From Bacillota bacterium (GTDB lineage: Bacteria > Bacillota > Clostridia > Christensenellales > UMGS416): a stretch of 43,020 nt of DNA. Shown in pieces: positions 16,010 to 25,103 of the stretch. The notes beneath the pieces were generated by a model. The model made no database searches. It was given only the letters and a program-made list of their open reading frames with translations, and was not told the origin of the DNA. The stretch is from the NCBI GenBank assembly GCA_023410875.1, contig JAEYPH010000120.1, forward strand, positions 1 to 43,020, given 5' to 3'. The position numbers were made by a program, and so were the translations under genes. The number at the start of each line of letters is the position of its first letter. Positions within the stretch are counted from its first letter, which is position 1.

Positions 16010-16621
16010 TCAGCCGACGGCCGTTTCGGCCACCGCTGTGATGTCGTTGATGTGCACGAGTTTACCGTCCACGGTGGCCATGGGCTGGCCATTCTCCAGG
16101 CTCACACTGGTCACCACGCCGGTGATCGTCTGCTTCTCGCCGTCTTCATCCAGATAGCTGGCGGTGACCGTTTTGCCGATGAGCAGGGCGCTCTGCAGCA
16201 CGGTGGCGCTGCCGGCGTCGGGCTCCACAACCATGCTGGCGGATAGCGGCACCAGCTTGTCTCCGACGATCAGGTAGGGTTCTCCGCTGACCGTGGTGAC
16301 GCCGGTGACGACGCCGCTGATCGTGGTCTGCTGCCCCGTTTCGTCGACCATGGAGGCGGTTACGGTCTTGCCCAGCAGCGAATAGGCCTGGGTATAGCCA
16401 AAGCCCGAGTTGAGTTGCTGCATCTGCTCCAGAGAGCTGAACTGCGCCATCTGGGCGATGAAGTCCTTGTCCTCCATGGGAGCGGTGGGGTCCTGGTTCT
16501 GCAGCTGCGCCACGAGGATTCGCAAGAACGCGTCCCTGCTGAGCGAAGCGTCGGTGGCGGCCGCCGAGGTAGTGGCGCTTCCCTGCGTGGAGAGCATAGT
16601 AGCAATGCTGTTGATGTTCAT
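16010..16621 (-). CDS. flgD: Flagellar hook cap protein FlgD with duplicated C-terminal module
   Basis: This 203-aa protein has the FlgD N-terminus (SRDAFLRILVAQLQNQDPTA, then MEDKDFIAQMAQFSSLEQM). A C-terminal beta module follows that appears twice: residues about 82-131 begin LLGKTVTAS and residues about 147-197 begin LIGKTVTAS, each with a GVVT..V segment and an I/TVGDKLV or VDGKLV end. Gram-positive FlgD proteins often have only one such module, so this looks like an internal duplication. FlgD caps the growing hook. I start at the ATG at 16621, 10 bp after the fliK stop. The frame's upstream extension to 16813 is antisense-like noise inside fliK. Confidence 0.92.
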   Translation of the reverse strand: MNINSIATMLSTQGSATTSAAATDASLSRDAFLRILVAQLQNQDPTAPMEDKDFIAQMAQFSSLEQMQQLNSGFGYTQAYSLLGKTVTASMVDETGQQTTISGVVTGVTTVSGEPYLIVGDKLVPLSASMVVEPDAGSATVLQSALLIGKTVTASYLDEDGEKQTITGVVTSVSLENGQPMATVDGKLVHINDITAVAETAVG

Positions 16622-16631
16622 GTTCCCTCCG

Positions 16632-18053
16632 TCAGGCCAGATAATTGATCGTGCCGCTGCGCCAGAACTGCTCATAGGCCTGCGCGGCGCGCACGGCGTC
16701 GGATTTGTCCGCCACGTCCAGGCTGATCGCCGCGCGGCGGCGCTGCTCTCGGGGGTTCTGGTTGTGCCGGGAGGACGTGGAATGGTCCAGCATGCCGCCG
16801 GCGGCGGCGTCATGGGCCACCAGCACGGTCACGTCCTTGACGCCCTGCTGCTGCAGCGCGGCGGTCAGGCTTGGCGCCTGGGCCTGAAAGGCCTCCTGCA
16901 CACCTGCATTGCTGGCGCTGATGCGCGCCACCAGGCTGCCCTCTTCCAGCGTGAGCTTGATGACGACCTTGCCCAAAAAGTCGGGCTTAAGGTGGATCTC
17001 CATCTCGCTGCGAGGCCCTTGGCGCAGGGCGCTCAGCGTGTCCACCATGGTGTCGAAGGCCTCGCCAAGCGGGCGGGTGACGCTGTGGGCTTGCGGTTCC
17101 CGAACGGTTGCCTGCGCCCTGGGGGGCGCGGCGAACGGCAGCACGGAGGCAGCCGCATCCTGCATGGGCGCAGCCGCTGCAGGCGCGTCCTGGCCGGTGC
17201 TGTCGGAACCGCCCTGGCCAGTGGCAGCACTTTGCTCCTCTTCGCCGCAGGCCACGGCAACCGTGGAGATCACCGGGATGGAGGTTTCGGCGGATGCCGC
17301 GGAGGCCGCGGCGACGGTTGGCGCGGTCGGCGGCGTCGAAACGGCTTGCTCCGCGGTCTGCGTTTCGTTGTGCATTGCGGCATTGCGCGCAGTCTGAGGT
17401 GCAACGGTCTGCGCTTGTGGCGGCATTGTGGCCTGCGAAGCGGGTTGTGTTGCCCCTAAGCTGCTGAGGGCGGCGCGAAGCTTTATCGCTGTGCCGATGT
17501 CCAGCCGGGCTTCCGGCAGCGCTGCGGGTTGCTCGGCGGTCGGGCCGGCCTCGTTGGCCAACAGGTTGTCCAGCAGCGACCGGACCTGCGCCACGGCGTC
17601 GTCAGCGCCCTCTTGGCCGGCAAGCGCAGCGTTCGGGGCCCGGTCAGCCGTGGCCCTGGCCTGCACGGCGTCGGCCAGCCGGGCGGCAAAAGCCGCAGCC
17701 TCGTCGGCGTTCATACCCAGCCCCTGTAGCAGCGTGGTCAGCCTCTCGTTCCGGGGTTGGGCGCTCATGGCAGCCAGCGTGTCCGGAGCAGCGCCAGCAT
17801 CGGCCATTTGGGGTTCCTCGGTCATAGGCTGGGGTTGGGGTTGGGGCTGCGCTTGGGCGGCCATTGCCGCCAGCAGCAGCGCCGCCAGCGGGTTTGCGGC
17901 GTCGGCCTGGGCGGTTTTATCCTGGTCCACCGGCTCGCCGCCCAGCAGGCTTGCGGCAATGGCCTCAAACGAACCGTCCTTCGCGGCCGGAGAAGTTTGC
18001 ATCGGCAGCGTGCGGGCGGTCGCCGTCGCCTGCTGTATCATCAATGGATTCAA
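16632..18053 (-). CDS. fliK: Flagellar hook-length control protein FliK
   Basis: This 473-aa protein has a long low-complexity Ala/Gln/Pro-rich N-terminal region (about residues 1-340). The conserved FliK C-terminal domain follows (EMEIHLKPDFLGKVVIKLTL, then LTAALQQQGVKDVTVLV). FliK acts as the secreted ruler that triggers the FlhB switch. The start is a TTG at 18053 preceded at 5 nt by GGAGGTGA; the nearest ATG (18041) is too far from that site. Composition of the linker is unconserved, as usual for the family. Confidence 0.9.
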   Translation of the reverse strand: MNPLMIQQATATARTLPMQTSPAAKDGSFEAIAASLLGGEPVDQDKTAQADAANPLAALLLAAMAAQAQPQPQPQPMTEEPQMADAGAAPDTLAAMSAQPRNERLTTLLQGLGMNADEAAAFAARLADAVQARATADRAPNAALAGQEGADDAVAQVRSLLDNLLANEAGPTAEQPAALPEARLDIGTAIKLRAALSSLGATQPASQATMPPQAQTVAPQTARNAAMHNETQTAEQAVSTPPTAPTVAAASAASAETSIPVISTVAVACGEEEQSAATGQGGSDSTGQDAPAAAAPMQDAAASVLPFAAPPRAQATVREPQAHSVTRPLGEAFDTMVDTLSALRQGPRSEMEIHLKPDFLGKVVIKLTLEEGSLVARISASNAGVQEAFQAQAPSLTAALQQQGVKDVTVLVAHDAAAGGMLDHSTSSRHNQNPREQRRRAAISLDVADKSDAVRAAQAYEQFWRSGTINYLA

Positions 18054-18086
18054 CGTGTCACCTCCCGAAAGGAGAATGGGGAATTC

Positions 18087-18704
18087 CTATTGCATGAGTT
18101 GGGTGATTTCGTAAGCCTTCTTGGCATCCATGGCGGCCAGTATCTCGGCCGCCTTGTCCGGGTCCAGCGCAGACAGGATGTCGGCGACCTCCCGGGCCAT
18201 GGTTGCCTTGGAGAGGATGGCTGCGGCGGTGTCGGCTTCCATGGCGGCGTAGATGTCCGTTACGGCACTGCCCGGGTCGGGCGTAGGCGCGGCGGAGGCC
18301 GCGGCCGACGCGCTGGCCTGGGCGGCCTGGGCGCTCTGTTTGGCTTGCAGCTCCTTTTGTGCCTTGCTCAATGCCGCGGATGCCTTGTCCAGCGCCGCCT
18401 GGTCGTCCTTAAGCTTGGCCTCAGCCTGGTCCAGCGCCTTCTGGCGGGTTTCCAGAACCTTGGCTGCCCGGGCGTTGTCCGCCCCCAGCGTGCTCAGGAA
18501 AGCCACGACCTGCGGCGTGACGCCGCCCACGTTGAAATAGACAGCCGCTGCGGCGCCGCCCACCAGCAGCAGCGCAAGCAGAGCTGTGATCGCCGCCGCG
18601 CCGACCGCTCCCAAGGGGCGTTTGGCCTTCTTGGGCGGGGTCTTGGGCGGAATCGGTGGTTTTTTCGTTGCGCCGGGCTTGGCCAGCGAGGGATTCGCCG
18701 ACAT
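18087..18704 (-). CDS. MotE/YlxF-like flagellar protein (MgtE_N-like C-terminus)
   Basis: This 205-aa protein has a basic Pro/Lys-rich cytosolic N-terminus (1-30), one membrane helix (about 33-58) and a coiled coil (about 80-125, DQAEAKLKDDQAALDKASAA). An Ala/Pro linker leads to a C-terminal helical repeat domain (VTDIYAAMEADTAAAILSKA, ILSALDPDKAAEILAAMD) like the MgtE N-terminal/MotE domain. Position between fliJ and fliK matches ylxF in Bacillus. MotE-like proteins are periplasmic chaperones of the stator in other phyla; the role in Gram-positives is less clear. The start has a good AGGAG site. Confidence 0.78.
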   Translation of the reverse strand: MSANPSLAKPGATKKPPIPPKTPPKKAKRPLGAVGAAAITALLALLLVGGAAAAVYFNVGGVTPQVVAFLSTLGADNARAAKVLETRQKALDQAEAKLKDDQAALDKASAALSKAQKELQAKQSAQAAQASASAAASAAPTPDPGSAVTDIYAAMEADTAAAILSKATMAREVADILSALDPDKAAEILAAMDAKKAYEITQLMQ

Positions 18705-18743
18705 GGGGTTCTCCTGATGCGGTTTTTTGTAAGTACACCTGGG

Positions 18744-19193
18744 TTATTGCGACGCCCGCTGGGTGGTTTGAAAGGATACGAAATCGCCTATGAGCTTGTC
18801 GTCTTCCAACTGCGCCTCGGCGAGGTATTGCTGGTACTGCTTCTCCTTGACCTTCTGAAGCATGTTGATGTCCTTGAGCACCTCTACCAGGCGGGCGCGG
18901 CACTCTTCCAACTGCTGCTGCGCCTGGGCGATGCGCCCGTCCTGCGAGCGCAGCTCGTCCGTCATCCGCCGCAGATATCCGGCGAACTGCTGCGCCTCAG
19001 TCACTGTCACGCCGCCGCCCATCTTCTGGCTCAAGGCTCGTGCGGCGCTGTCCCTGCAGTGCTCCATGCGGGCTCTTTCGTCCTGCAGGTCACTCAGCGC
19101 CCGGGTGAGCTCCAGCATACGGTGGCGCTCCTGCTTTTCCAGCAGTTCCTTAACGTGCAGCAGCGCGTGCAGCGTGAAGACGAACTTCCTCAT
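18744..19193 (-). CDS. fliJ: Flagellar export chaperone FliJ
   Basis: This 149-aa protein is almost wholly helical coiled coil, starting MRKFVFTLHALLHVKELLEK and continuing with charged heptads, as in FliJ. It is the central stalk of the FliI ATPase ring and couples it to FlhA. The ATG overlaps the fliI stop as ATGA. Sequence conservation in FliJ is low, but length, fold type and position after fliI are all typical. Confidence 0.88.
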   Translation of the reverse strand: MRKFVFTLHALLHVKELLEKQERHRMLELTRALSDLQDERARMEHCRDSAARALSQKMGGGVTVTEAQQFAGYLRRMTDELRSQDGRIAQAQQQLEECRARLVEVLKDINMLQKVKEKQYQQYLAEAQLEDDKLIGDFVSFQTTQRASQ

Positions 19194-20515
19194 GGCCGCT
19201 CACCGGTGATGGCCCGCAGCATGGCGATGGTCTGCTCAAAGGTGCTGACCTCCCGCACGCCCTGCTGCAGCAGTTGGTTGATCCGGGGGTTCAGGCGGAT
19301 GGCCTCGTCGATTTCCGGGCTGCTGCCCTGCTTGTAGGCCCCTATGCTGATCAGGTCCTGCGCGTCGCGATAGGTTGCCATGCGGTTCTTGATCTCGTTG
19401 GCGCAAGCCAAATGCTTGGAGTCGGCGATGTCGGGCATCAGGCGGCTGACGCTGGCCAGCACGTCGATGGCCGGATAGTGGTTTCGGTTGGCCAGGCTGC
19501 GGCTGAGCACGATGTGCCCGTCCAATATGCCTCGGACCGTGTCTGCCACGGGCTCGTTCATGTCGTCGCCGTCCACGAGCACCGTGTACAGCCCCGTGAT
19601 GGAGCCCTTGTCCGAATTGCCGGAGCGTTCCAGCAGCCGGGGCAGTTGGGCGAACACCGAGGGCGTGTATCCCCTGGACACCGGGGGCTCGCCGATGGCC
19701 ATACCGATTTCCCGTTGGGCCATGGCGTAGCGGGTCAGGGAATCCATGAGCAGCAGCACGTTAAGCCCCTGGTCGCGGAAGTACTCGGCGATGGCTGTGC
19801 CGATCAGGGCGGACTTCACCCGCACGATGGCGGGCTGGTCGCTGGTCGCGATGACCAGCACGGACTTCTTGAGCCCTTCCTCCTGAAGGTCCTTTTCCAA
19901 AAACTCGTTGACCTCGCGGCCGCGCTCGCCCACTAGCGTGATGACGTTGATATCGGCTTGCGCATGGCGCACGATGCGGCCCAGAAGCGTGCTTTTGCCC
20001 ACGCCGCTGCCGGCGAAAATGCCTACGCGCTGCCCGCGGCCGCAGGTCAGAAGCGCGTCCACCGCCCGCACCCCCAGCGGCAGCACTTCGCTGATGCGTT
20101 TGCGCGACAGCGGGTGCGGCGGCGGGTTGTCGATGCTGTATAACTCGTGGGCGGGGAAAGCGACCTTGCCATCGATGAAGCGGCCCAACCCGTCGAGGAT
20201 CCTACCCTTAAGGTCCATGCCCACCGCTACCTTGAGCGACGCCCCGGTGGATACGATCCGGCTGCCCGGACCCACCCCCGAAAGATCGCCGTAGGGCATC
20301 AGCAGGATTTTGTTCCCGCGGAAACCTACCACTTCCGCCGGAATGGCCCTCTCCTCGTGCAAGGTCAGGATGTTGCAGATGTCGCCGATGTTGGCCGCGG
20401 GACCGTTGCTCTCGATGGTGAGCCCGATGATCTGGGTCACGTTGCCGCTGCGCACCTGCAAGTCCGTCTCTCTGACAATGCGCTTATATTTAGATAAATC
20501 GACAGAACTCGCCAT
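19190..20515 (-). CDS. fliI: Flagellum-specific ATPase FliI
   Basis: This 441-aa F1-type ATPase has Walker A GSGVGKST (Lys174), the GERGREVNEFLE motif and Walker B LLLMDSLTRYAMAQREI. The EPPVSRGYTPSVFAQLPRLL stretch is characteristic of type III export ATPases. FliI energises substrate unloading in flagellar export with FliH and FliJ. It starts three bases after the fliH stop. Length is standard. Confidence 0.97.
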   Translation of the reverse strand: MASSVDLSKYKRIVRETDLQVRSGNVTQIIGLTIESNGPAANIGDICNILTLHEERAIPAEVVGFRGNKILLMPYGDLSGVGPGSRIVSTGASLKVAVGMDLKGRILDGLGRFIDGKVAFPAHELYSIDNPPPHPLSRKRISEVLPLGVRAVDALLTCGRGQRVGIFAGSGVGKSTLLGRIVRHAQADINVITLVGERGREVNEFLEKDLQEEGLKKSVLVIATSDQPAIVRVKSALIGTAIAEYFRDQGLNVLLLMDSLTRYAMAQREIGMAIGEPPVSRGYTPSVFAQLPRLLERSGNSDKGSITGLYTVLVDGDDMNEPVADTVRGILDGHIVLSRSLANRNHYPAIDVLASVSRLMPDIADSKHLACANEIKNRMATYRDAQDLISIGAYKQGSSPEIDEAIRLNPRINQLLQQGVREVSTFEQTIAMLRAITGERP

Positions 20516-20518
20516 AAC

Positions 20519-21259
20519 TTAAGCGTTTCCTTGGAAGGATCGCTGCAATTTGTCTAATTTGGTTTCCACGCCGGCGTCGATAACACCCTTGGCGCTCTGG
20601 ATGACGCACGCGCCGGGGGGATACGCCGCCTCCTGCACGACCTGCAGGCGTTTGTCGCGGCCGCCCGCGGCGATCAGCTGCGCGGCAATACCGGCGATCT
20701 TCTCATAATGCTGGGCGCCCACCTTCATCACGGCGGCTTCGTTGCTGTCCAGCTGGGCCAGGGCGTTGCGCACCAGAGCCAGTATCCACTCGGTGCTGCG
20801 CTTCATCTCCACCGAGAGCACTTTGTCCACCACGTCGAACACCAGGTCCACGACGTCGGCCTCCAGCTCGCCGATCATGCGGGTGCGCTCGGCTTTTAGC
20901 CCTTCCATGGCGCACTGTATCTGGCGCAGCGCGTCCTCCTTGAGGATGGCGATCTCCTGCAGGCCCTGGGCCACGCCCTCGTCGAAGCCCTCGCGGCGGG
21001 CGGCGGACAGCTCCCGGTCGGCCTGGGCGCGGGCCTCGGCCAGCAGCGCATCGGCCTGGGCCCGGGCGCCTTGCAGCAGCGCCTCGGCCATCTGCTCGAC
21101 CGAGGGCTGCCGGCTGGGGGCGGCGACGGAGGGTTCCTGCTCGAGCTGATCCGGTGGCTCCGTGAAAGAGGCCCCATCGTCGCCGCGGAAAACCCGCTGC
21201 AGGATGATGGGGCGCGCATCGTCGATATTGACGCCGGAGGAACGGATGATCTTAGGCAA
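20519..21259 (-). CDS. fliH: Flagellar export ATPase regulator FliH
   Basis: This 246-aa protein has an Ala/Glu-rich coiled coil (about residues 60-110) and a C-terminal domain (VVDLVFDVVDKVLSVEMKRS, then VLVRNALAQLDS-like) similar to FliH and V-ATPase peripheral stalk subunits. FliH holds FliI near the C ring. The start is a TTG at 21259 inside the last codons of fliG, overlapping the stop by 8 bp. AAGGAGG lies 9 nt upstream, which strongly supports this non-ATG start. Confidence 0.92.
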   Translation of the reverse strand: MPKIIRSSGVNIDDARPIILQRVFRGDDGASFTEPPDQLEQEPSVAAPSRQPSVEQMAEALLQGARAQADALLAEARAQADRELSAARREGFDEGVAQGLQEIAILKEDALRQIQCAMEGLKAERTRMIGELEADVVDLVFDVVDKVLSVEMKRSTEWILALVRNALAQLDSNEAAVMKVGAQHYEKIAGIAAQLIAAGGRDKRLQVVQEAAYPPGACVIQSAKGVIDAGVETKLDKLQRSFQGNA

Positions 21260-22256
21260 TCAGGCCATCCTCCTTGCCGCGGGAAATGATGATTTCTCCG
21301 GAATCGTCCAGGCGGCGGATGACCGCCACGATCTTCTGCTGGGCCTCCTCCACATCGCGCACGCGCACAGGGCCCATGAGCTCCAGATCTTCCTTGATCA
21401 TGTCCTTCAGGCGCTGCGAGATGTTCTCGTAAATGGCCTTCTTGACGCCTTCGTTGGCGTTCTTGAGCGCCACGGTAAGATCGTGGTTGTCCACCTCGCG
21501 CAGCACCCGCTGTATGGCCATTTTGTTGAGCTTGACGATGTCCTCGAACACGAACATCTTGCGCTTGATCTCTTCGGCCAGCTCGCCGTTGTAGATCTCC
21601 AGATTCTCCAGGATATGCTTCTCGGTGCCGCGGTCGACGGCGTTGAGGATGTCCACGATGGAATCCACGCCGCCCACGGTCGTATAGTCGCTGATCATCA
21701 TCGTGGAAAGCTTGCGCTCCAGGATGCGTTCGATCTCCTTGATGTATTCCGGCGACGTGCGGCCCATCTTGGCGATGCGCGCCACAACCTCCAGTTGCTG
21801 CTCCAGCGGCAGCGCCGCCAGAATCATGGCCACCTGCCGGGGCTCCAGATAGGAAAACACCAGCGCGATGGTCTGCGGATGCTCGTTCTGCAGGAAGTTG
21901 AGGATCTGGTTGGGGTCGGCGCGGCGCACGAAGTCGAAGGGGCGCACCTGCAGCGTGGAGGTCAGCTTGTTGATGATCTCCAACGCCCGCTGGGAGCCGA
22001 TGGCCTTGTCCAGAACCTCGCGGGCGTATTCGATGCCGCCTTCGCTGATGTAGTTTTGCACCTGGCACACCTGATGGAACTCTGCCAGCACCTCGTCCTT
22101 CATTTCTTTGGACACATGGCGGATGTTGGCGATGTCCATCGTGATCTGCTCGATCTCATCCTGGGTCAGGTGCTTAAAAATCTGCGCGCTGAGTTCCTTG
22201 CCCAAAGCGATGAGCAAGATTGCCACTTTTTCGTTGGAGCGCAGCGCGTTGGCCAT
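21252..22256 (-). CDS. fliG: Flagellar motor switch protein FliG
   Basis: This 334-aa protein has the three FliG domains. The N-terminal domain contacts FliF (SNEKVAILLIALGKELSAQI). The armadillo-like middle domain includes the HPQTIALVFSYLEP motif (EHPQ equivalent). The C-terminal torque domain has charged residues in KEDLELMGPVRVRDVEEAQQ. It couples stator force to rotation. It starts 4 bp after the fliF stop, with the ribosome-binding site CAGGAG inside the fliF end. Confidence 0.97.
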   Translation of the reverse strand: MANALRSNEKVAILLIALGKELSAQIFKHLTQDEIEQITMDIANIRHVSKEMKDEVLAEFHQVCQVQNYISEGGIEYAREVLDKAIGSQRALEIINKLTSTLQVRPFDFVRRADPNQILNFLQNEHPQTIALVFSYLEPRQVAMILAALPLEQQLEVVARIAKMGRTSPEYIKEIERILERKLSTMMISDYTTVGGVDSIVDILNAVDRGTEKHILENLEIYNGELAEEIKRKMFVFEDIVKLNKMAIQRVLREVDNHDLTVALKNANEGVKKAIYENISQRLKDMIKEDLELMGPVRVRDVEEAQQKIVAVIRRLDDSGEIIISRGKEDGLIA

Positions 22257-22259
22257 GGG

Positions 22260-23828
22260 CTACTCCTGATCGTCGGCCAGCCACGAGCGCAGCAGGTTGG
22301 TAACCAGCTCGGGGTTGGTCTCGATGAATTTGCCGATTTGTGTCTTTGTTTCGCTCTCGCCCACCAAAGCGATGGCGGCGGCGGTATCCATGTCCTGCTG
22401 CTCCTCCTCGGCCTGCTGGCGGGCAACCTCGGCCAGCGCAGAAGCGGCGGCCAGCTCGGACTTGCGCACCATGGCCCGGTTGCGGAAAATGAGCAGCATG
22501 GCCACCAGGATCAGCAGCACGATGGCGCCTATGGCGATGTAATAGCGCATCTGCTGGGCCTTGAGCGCGGCGGCGGCCTGTTCGCTGGCTGCCTTGGCCA
22601 TGGCCTCCACCGATGCCGAGCCGCTCATGGGCAGGCTGGCCACTGTGATGTTGTCCAGACTGACGCCCACGGCGGTGGCCACCAGGTTCTTCACGTCCTC
22701 GGTCAGGTCGGTCTGCTGGTCGGTGCTGTCCAGCACCACGCTGACTGAAAGCTCCTTGATGGCGCCCTTTTCCTTCACGATGGTCTTCTTGATGGAGTTG
22801 AGCTCGTAATTGATCTTCTCCTGGTTCTTGCTGTAGGTACCGTTGTCGGTGTTGAGCACCGGATAGGTCGATGTGCCGGTGTTGGTGTCCGTGCCCGGCT
22901 GCGCGCCCTCGCCGTTGTTTTTGATGGTCTCCCGTATGCGCTCGATGGCCACGGGGATGCCTTCCTTGCTGCCGGCCACCGGCGGTTCAAAGGTGATCGA
23001 CTCGGTGGTCTCATCGTCAAAGCCCAGCACCGCGTGCACCTGGCAGGCCACCCGGCCCATGCCCAGCACCGGCTGCAGCAGCGCCAGCACCTGGCGCTGC
23101 AGGCGGTCCTGGACGCTTGCCTGCAGCGCCACGTGATCGCCCACGTTTTCATACTGGTTGTCGCTGTTGAAATCCAGTATGTTCATATAATTGTCCACGA
23201 TGCTGATGTTTTCCAGCTTGAGATTGGCCACGCTGAGCTGCACGAACTGCGCGATGGCTTTGACGTTCTGGGAGGAAAACTCGGTGCTACCATCCAGCGT
23301 CAGGATGACCGAAGCACGGGCCTCGGTGCGGTTGCTCTGCAGCACCAAGGGGCTGTCCTCGGGCATGGTCAGGTTGACCACGGCGTCCTTGATGCCGTTG
23401 AACTGCTTGATGGCGTTCTGCAGGTCGCTCTCCCGCTGAGCCACGACATACACCTGCTTGTCGCGGTCGGTCATCATGAGGCCCTGGCCCTGGGAGACGA
23501 TGTCCAGATTCTTGGCGTTCCTGGGGAAGTTCTGGGCGGACAGCGTCATGCGCAGGCGGTCCACATTGGCCGCAGGCACCTCCACAACGCTGCCGTTGGC
23601 GCGGGCGGGCTCGCCCATGGTGCCCAGCGTCTGCAGCAGTTCGCCGGATTCCTGGGCGCTCAGGTTGGTATAAAGCGGCGCATACTCCACGTGGCTGAGC
23701 ACGGCGGACAGAATGGCGATGACTGCCACGGCGGCTACAGCCACAATGATGACATTGCGCTGAAAGGCCTTGCTCTTGCCCGACCAGTACGCATTCACCT
23801 GCGCCAGCAGCTTTTTGATCGCGTCCAT
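22260..23828 (-). CDS. fliF: Flagellar MS-ring protein FliF
   Basis: This 522-aa protein has an N-terminal membrane helix (about residues 24-46) and two ring-building motifs in the periplasmic part (YAPLYTNLSAQESGELLQTL; DRLRMTLSAQNFP). A spacer follows, then a second membrane helix near residue 420 (YYIAIGAIVLLILVAMLLIF) and a C-terminal tail that binds FliG. It is the base of the flagellum and housing of the export gate. Order flgB-flgC-fliE-fliF-fliG is classical. Confidence 0.97.
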   Translation of the reverse strand: MDAIKKLLAQVNAYWSGKSKAFQRNVIIVAVAAVAVIAILSAVLSHVEYAPLYTNLSAQESGELLQTLGTMGEPARANGSVVEVPAANVDRLRMTLSAQNFPRNAKNLDIVSQGQGLMMTDRDKQVYVVAQRESDLQNAIKQFNGIKDAVVNLTMPEDSPLVLQSNRTEARASVILTLDGSTEFSSQNVKAIAQFVQLSVANLKLENISIVDNYMNILDFNSDNQYENVGDHVALQASVQDRLQRQVLALLQPVLGMGRVACQVHAVLGFDDETTESITFEPPVAGSKEGIPVAIERIRETIKNNGEGAQPGTDTNTGTSTYPVLNTDNGTYSKNQEKINYELNSIKKTIVKEKGAIKELSVSVVLDSTDQQTDLTEDVKNLVATAVGVSLDNITVASLPMSGSASVEAMAKAASEQAAAALKAQQMRYYIAIGAIVLLILVAMLLIFRNRAMVRKSELAAASALAEVARQQAEEEQQDMDTAAAIALVGESETKTQIGKFIETNPELVTNLLRSWLADDQE

Positions 23829-23877
23829 CTATCCCGTCCTACTCCAACCAATTTCGCATGCAGGGGCGCCCGGCGCG

Positions 23878-24171
23878 TTACACCTGCATGCGCATGACTT
23901 CGTTATAAGCGTCCAGCACCTTGTTGCGCACCTGTATCGTCAGGCGCAGCGCCACATCGGCCTTCTCCAGGTCGATCACGGTGCCGGCGATGTCGTCCAC
24001 ATTGCCTGTGAGCAGCGCTGCGGTGTCGGTCTGGGTCTGGTCGTCGGCGGCGTCGGCGCGCTCCAGCGCGTCGGCCAGCACGTTGGCGAACCCGCCGTCG
24101 GCGCCCGCCACCCGGGCGGAGCCGGCTACCGGCTGAAGGGCCGTCAGGCCCGATATAGCGCTAATGGGCAT
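23878..24171 (-). CDS. fliE: Flagellar rod/MS-ring junction protein FliE
   Basis: This 97-aa helical protein ends with DLEKADVALRLTIQVRNKVL and DAYNEVMRMQV, the near-universal FliE C-terminus. FliE is the first exported subunit and links the MS ring to the rod. It has a GGGAGGG site before the ATG and lies between flgC and fliF, as in other bacteria. Confidence 0.95.
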   Translation of the reverse strand: MPISAISGLTALQPVAGSARVAGADGGFANVLADALERADAADDQTQTDTAALLTGNVDDIAGTVIDLEKADVALRLTIQVRNKVLDAYNEVMRMQV

Positions 24172-24202
24172 GGGGATGTCCCTCCCTTATATTGCGTTTG
24201 GC

Positions 24203-24643
24203 CTATTTGCCGATGTTCAGCGCCTTGACGGCCATGGCCTTCAGGGCGTTCATGGCGGTCACGTTGGCCTCATAGGCCCGGCTGGCGCTGATCATGTCCA
24301 CCATCTCGCGCTCTACGTCCACATTGGGCATCAGCACAAAGCCATCGTCTCCGGCATCGGGATGGGTGGGGTCATACACGCGCTTGAACTCGCTGGGGTC
24401 CTCCTGGATGGCGGCCACGCGCACGCCGGCGCCGGCATAGCCGTTGTCCAGCGCGTTTTGCAGAGCGCTGGAAAAGGCGGGCGTGCCGGCCTGCTCAAAG
24501 GTCGTGAAGCGCCGGCGATAAGGGCCGCCGGCGGCGGTGCGGGTCGTGGAGATGTTGGCCAGGTTTTCGCTGATGATGTCCATGCGCAGCCGTTGGGCGG
24601 TCAGCCCAGAAGCGCTGATGTCCAACGAGCGGAAGAAACCCAT
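24203..24643 (-). CDS. flgC: Flagellar proximal rod protein FlgC
   Basis: This 146-aa protein has the N-terminal MDIISENLANISTTRTAAGG, the typical FlgC variant of the axial motif. The PYRRRFTTFEQ region and C-terminal VDVEREMVDMISASRAYEAN are also characteristic. It forms the proximal rod with FlgB. It starts 7 bp after the flgB stop. Confidence 0.96.
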   Translation of the reverse strand: MGFFRSLDISASGLTAQRLRMDIISENLANISTTRTAAGGPYRRRFTTFEQAGTPAFSSALQNALDNGYAGAGVRVAAIQEDPSEFKRVYDPTHPDAGDDGFVLMPNVDVEREMVDMISASRAYEANVTAMNALKAMAVKALNIGK

Positions 24644-24650
24644 GTCAGCC

Positions 24651-25058
24651 TCACTTTCCCTCGATGGCCATCTTCAGGCGATTGAGCTCGCCGGAAATCT
24701 GGCGCACCAAGGTGTCATAATAGATCTGGTTCTTGGCCAGTTCGCTCATCTGCTGGTCGATGTCCACGTTGTTTTGGTCCATGCGCATCGTCGTGTCCTT
24801 GTCCGCGACGACCAACGGCTGCACATCCTGGGCATCGGCCGCGCTGCCGATAGCAAAGTGCCCTTCGCGGGTCTGCCGGCCCACAAAGCCATCCTCCTGC
24901 AGCGCATCCTGCATGAGGTTCTCAAATTCCACATGGCTGGTCTTGAAGCCCGGCGTATCCACATTGGCGATATTATTCGCGATGACATCGTGGCGCAACT
25001 GCGACGCCTGCAGGCCCTTTTGCAGCAGGTTGACAGAGCGGAACAGATCGATGCTCAC
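24651..25058 (-). CDS. flgB: Flagellar proximal rod protein FlgB
   Basis: This 135-aa protein has the N-terminal HDVIANNIANVDTPGFKTSH motif and C-terminal NVDIDQQMSELAKNQIYYDT, both diagnostic for FlgB. It is the first gene of the long basal-body/hook operon. The start is a GTG at 25058 following AAGGGGGTG; no ATG is closer to the site. The 177-bp gap to cheB upstream holds only weak promoter-like sequence. Confidence 0.95.
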   Translation of the reverse strand: MSIDLFRSVNLLQKGLQASQLRHDVIANNIANVDTPGFKTSHVEFENLMQDALQEDGFVGRQTREGHFAIGSAADAQDVQPLVVADKDTTMRMDQNNVDIDQQMSELAKNQIYYDTLVRQISGELNRLKMAIEGK

Positions 25059-25103
25059 CGGAGCACCCCCTTTATATTGTGGATAACAGGCGAAAAAAAG
25101 ACT

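Noticed and set aside
16622..16813. Long N-terminal extension of FlgD
   Set aside because: The extra 64 residues are low-complexity, overlap fliK in another frame, and are replaced by a proper FlgD N-terminus at the ATG at 16621.
21162..22748. A 528-codon plus-strand frame opposite fliG and fliF
   Set aside because: Leu/His/Asp-rich shadow with no start signal and no recognisable domain.
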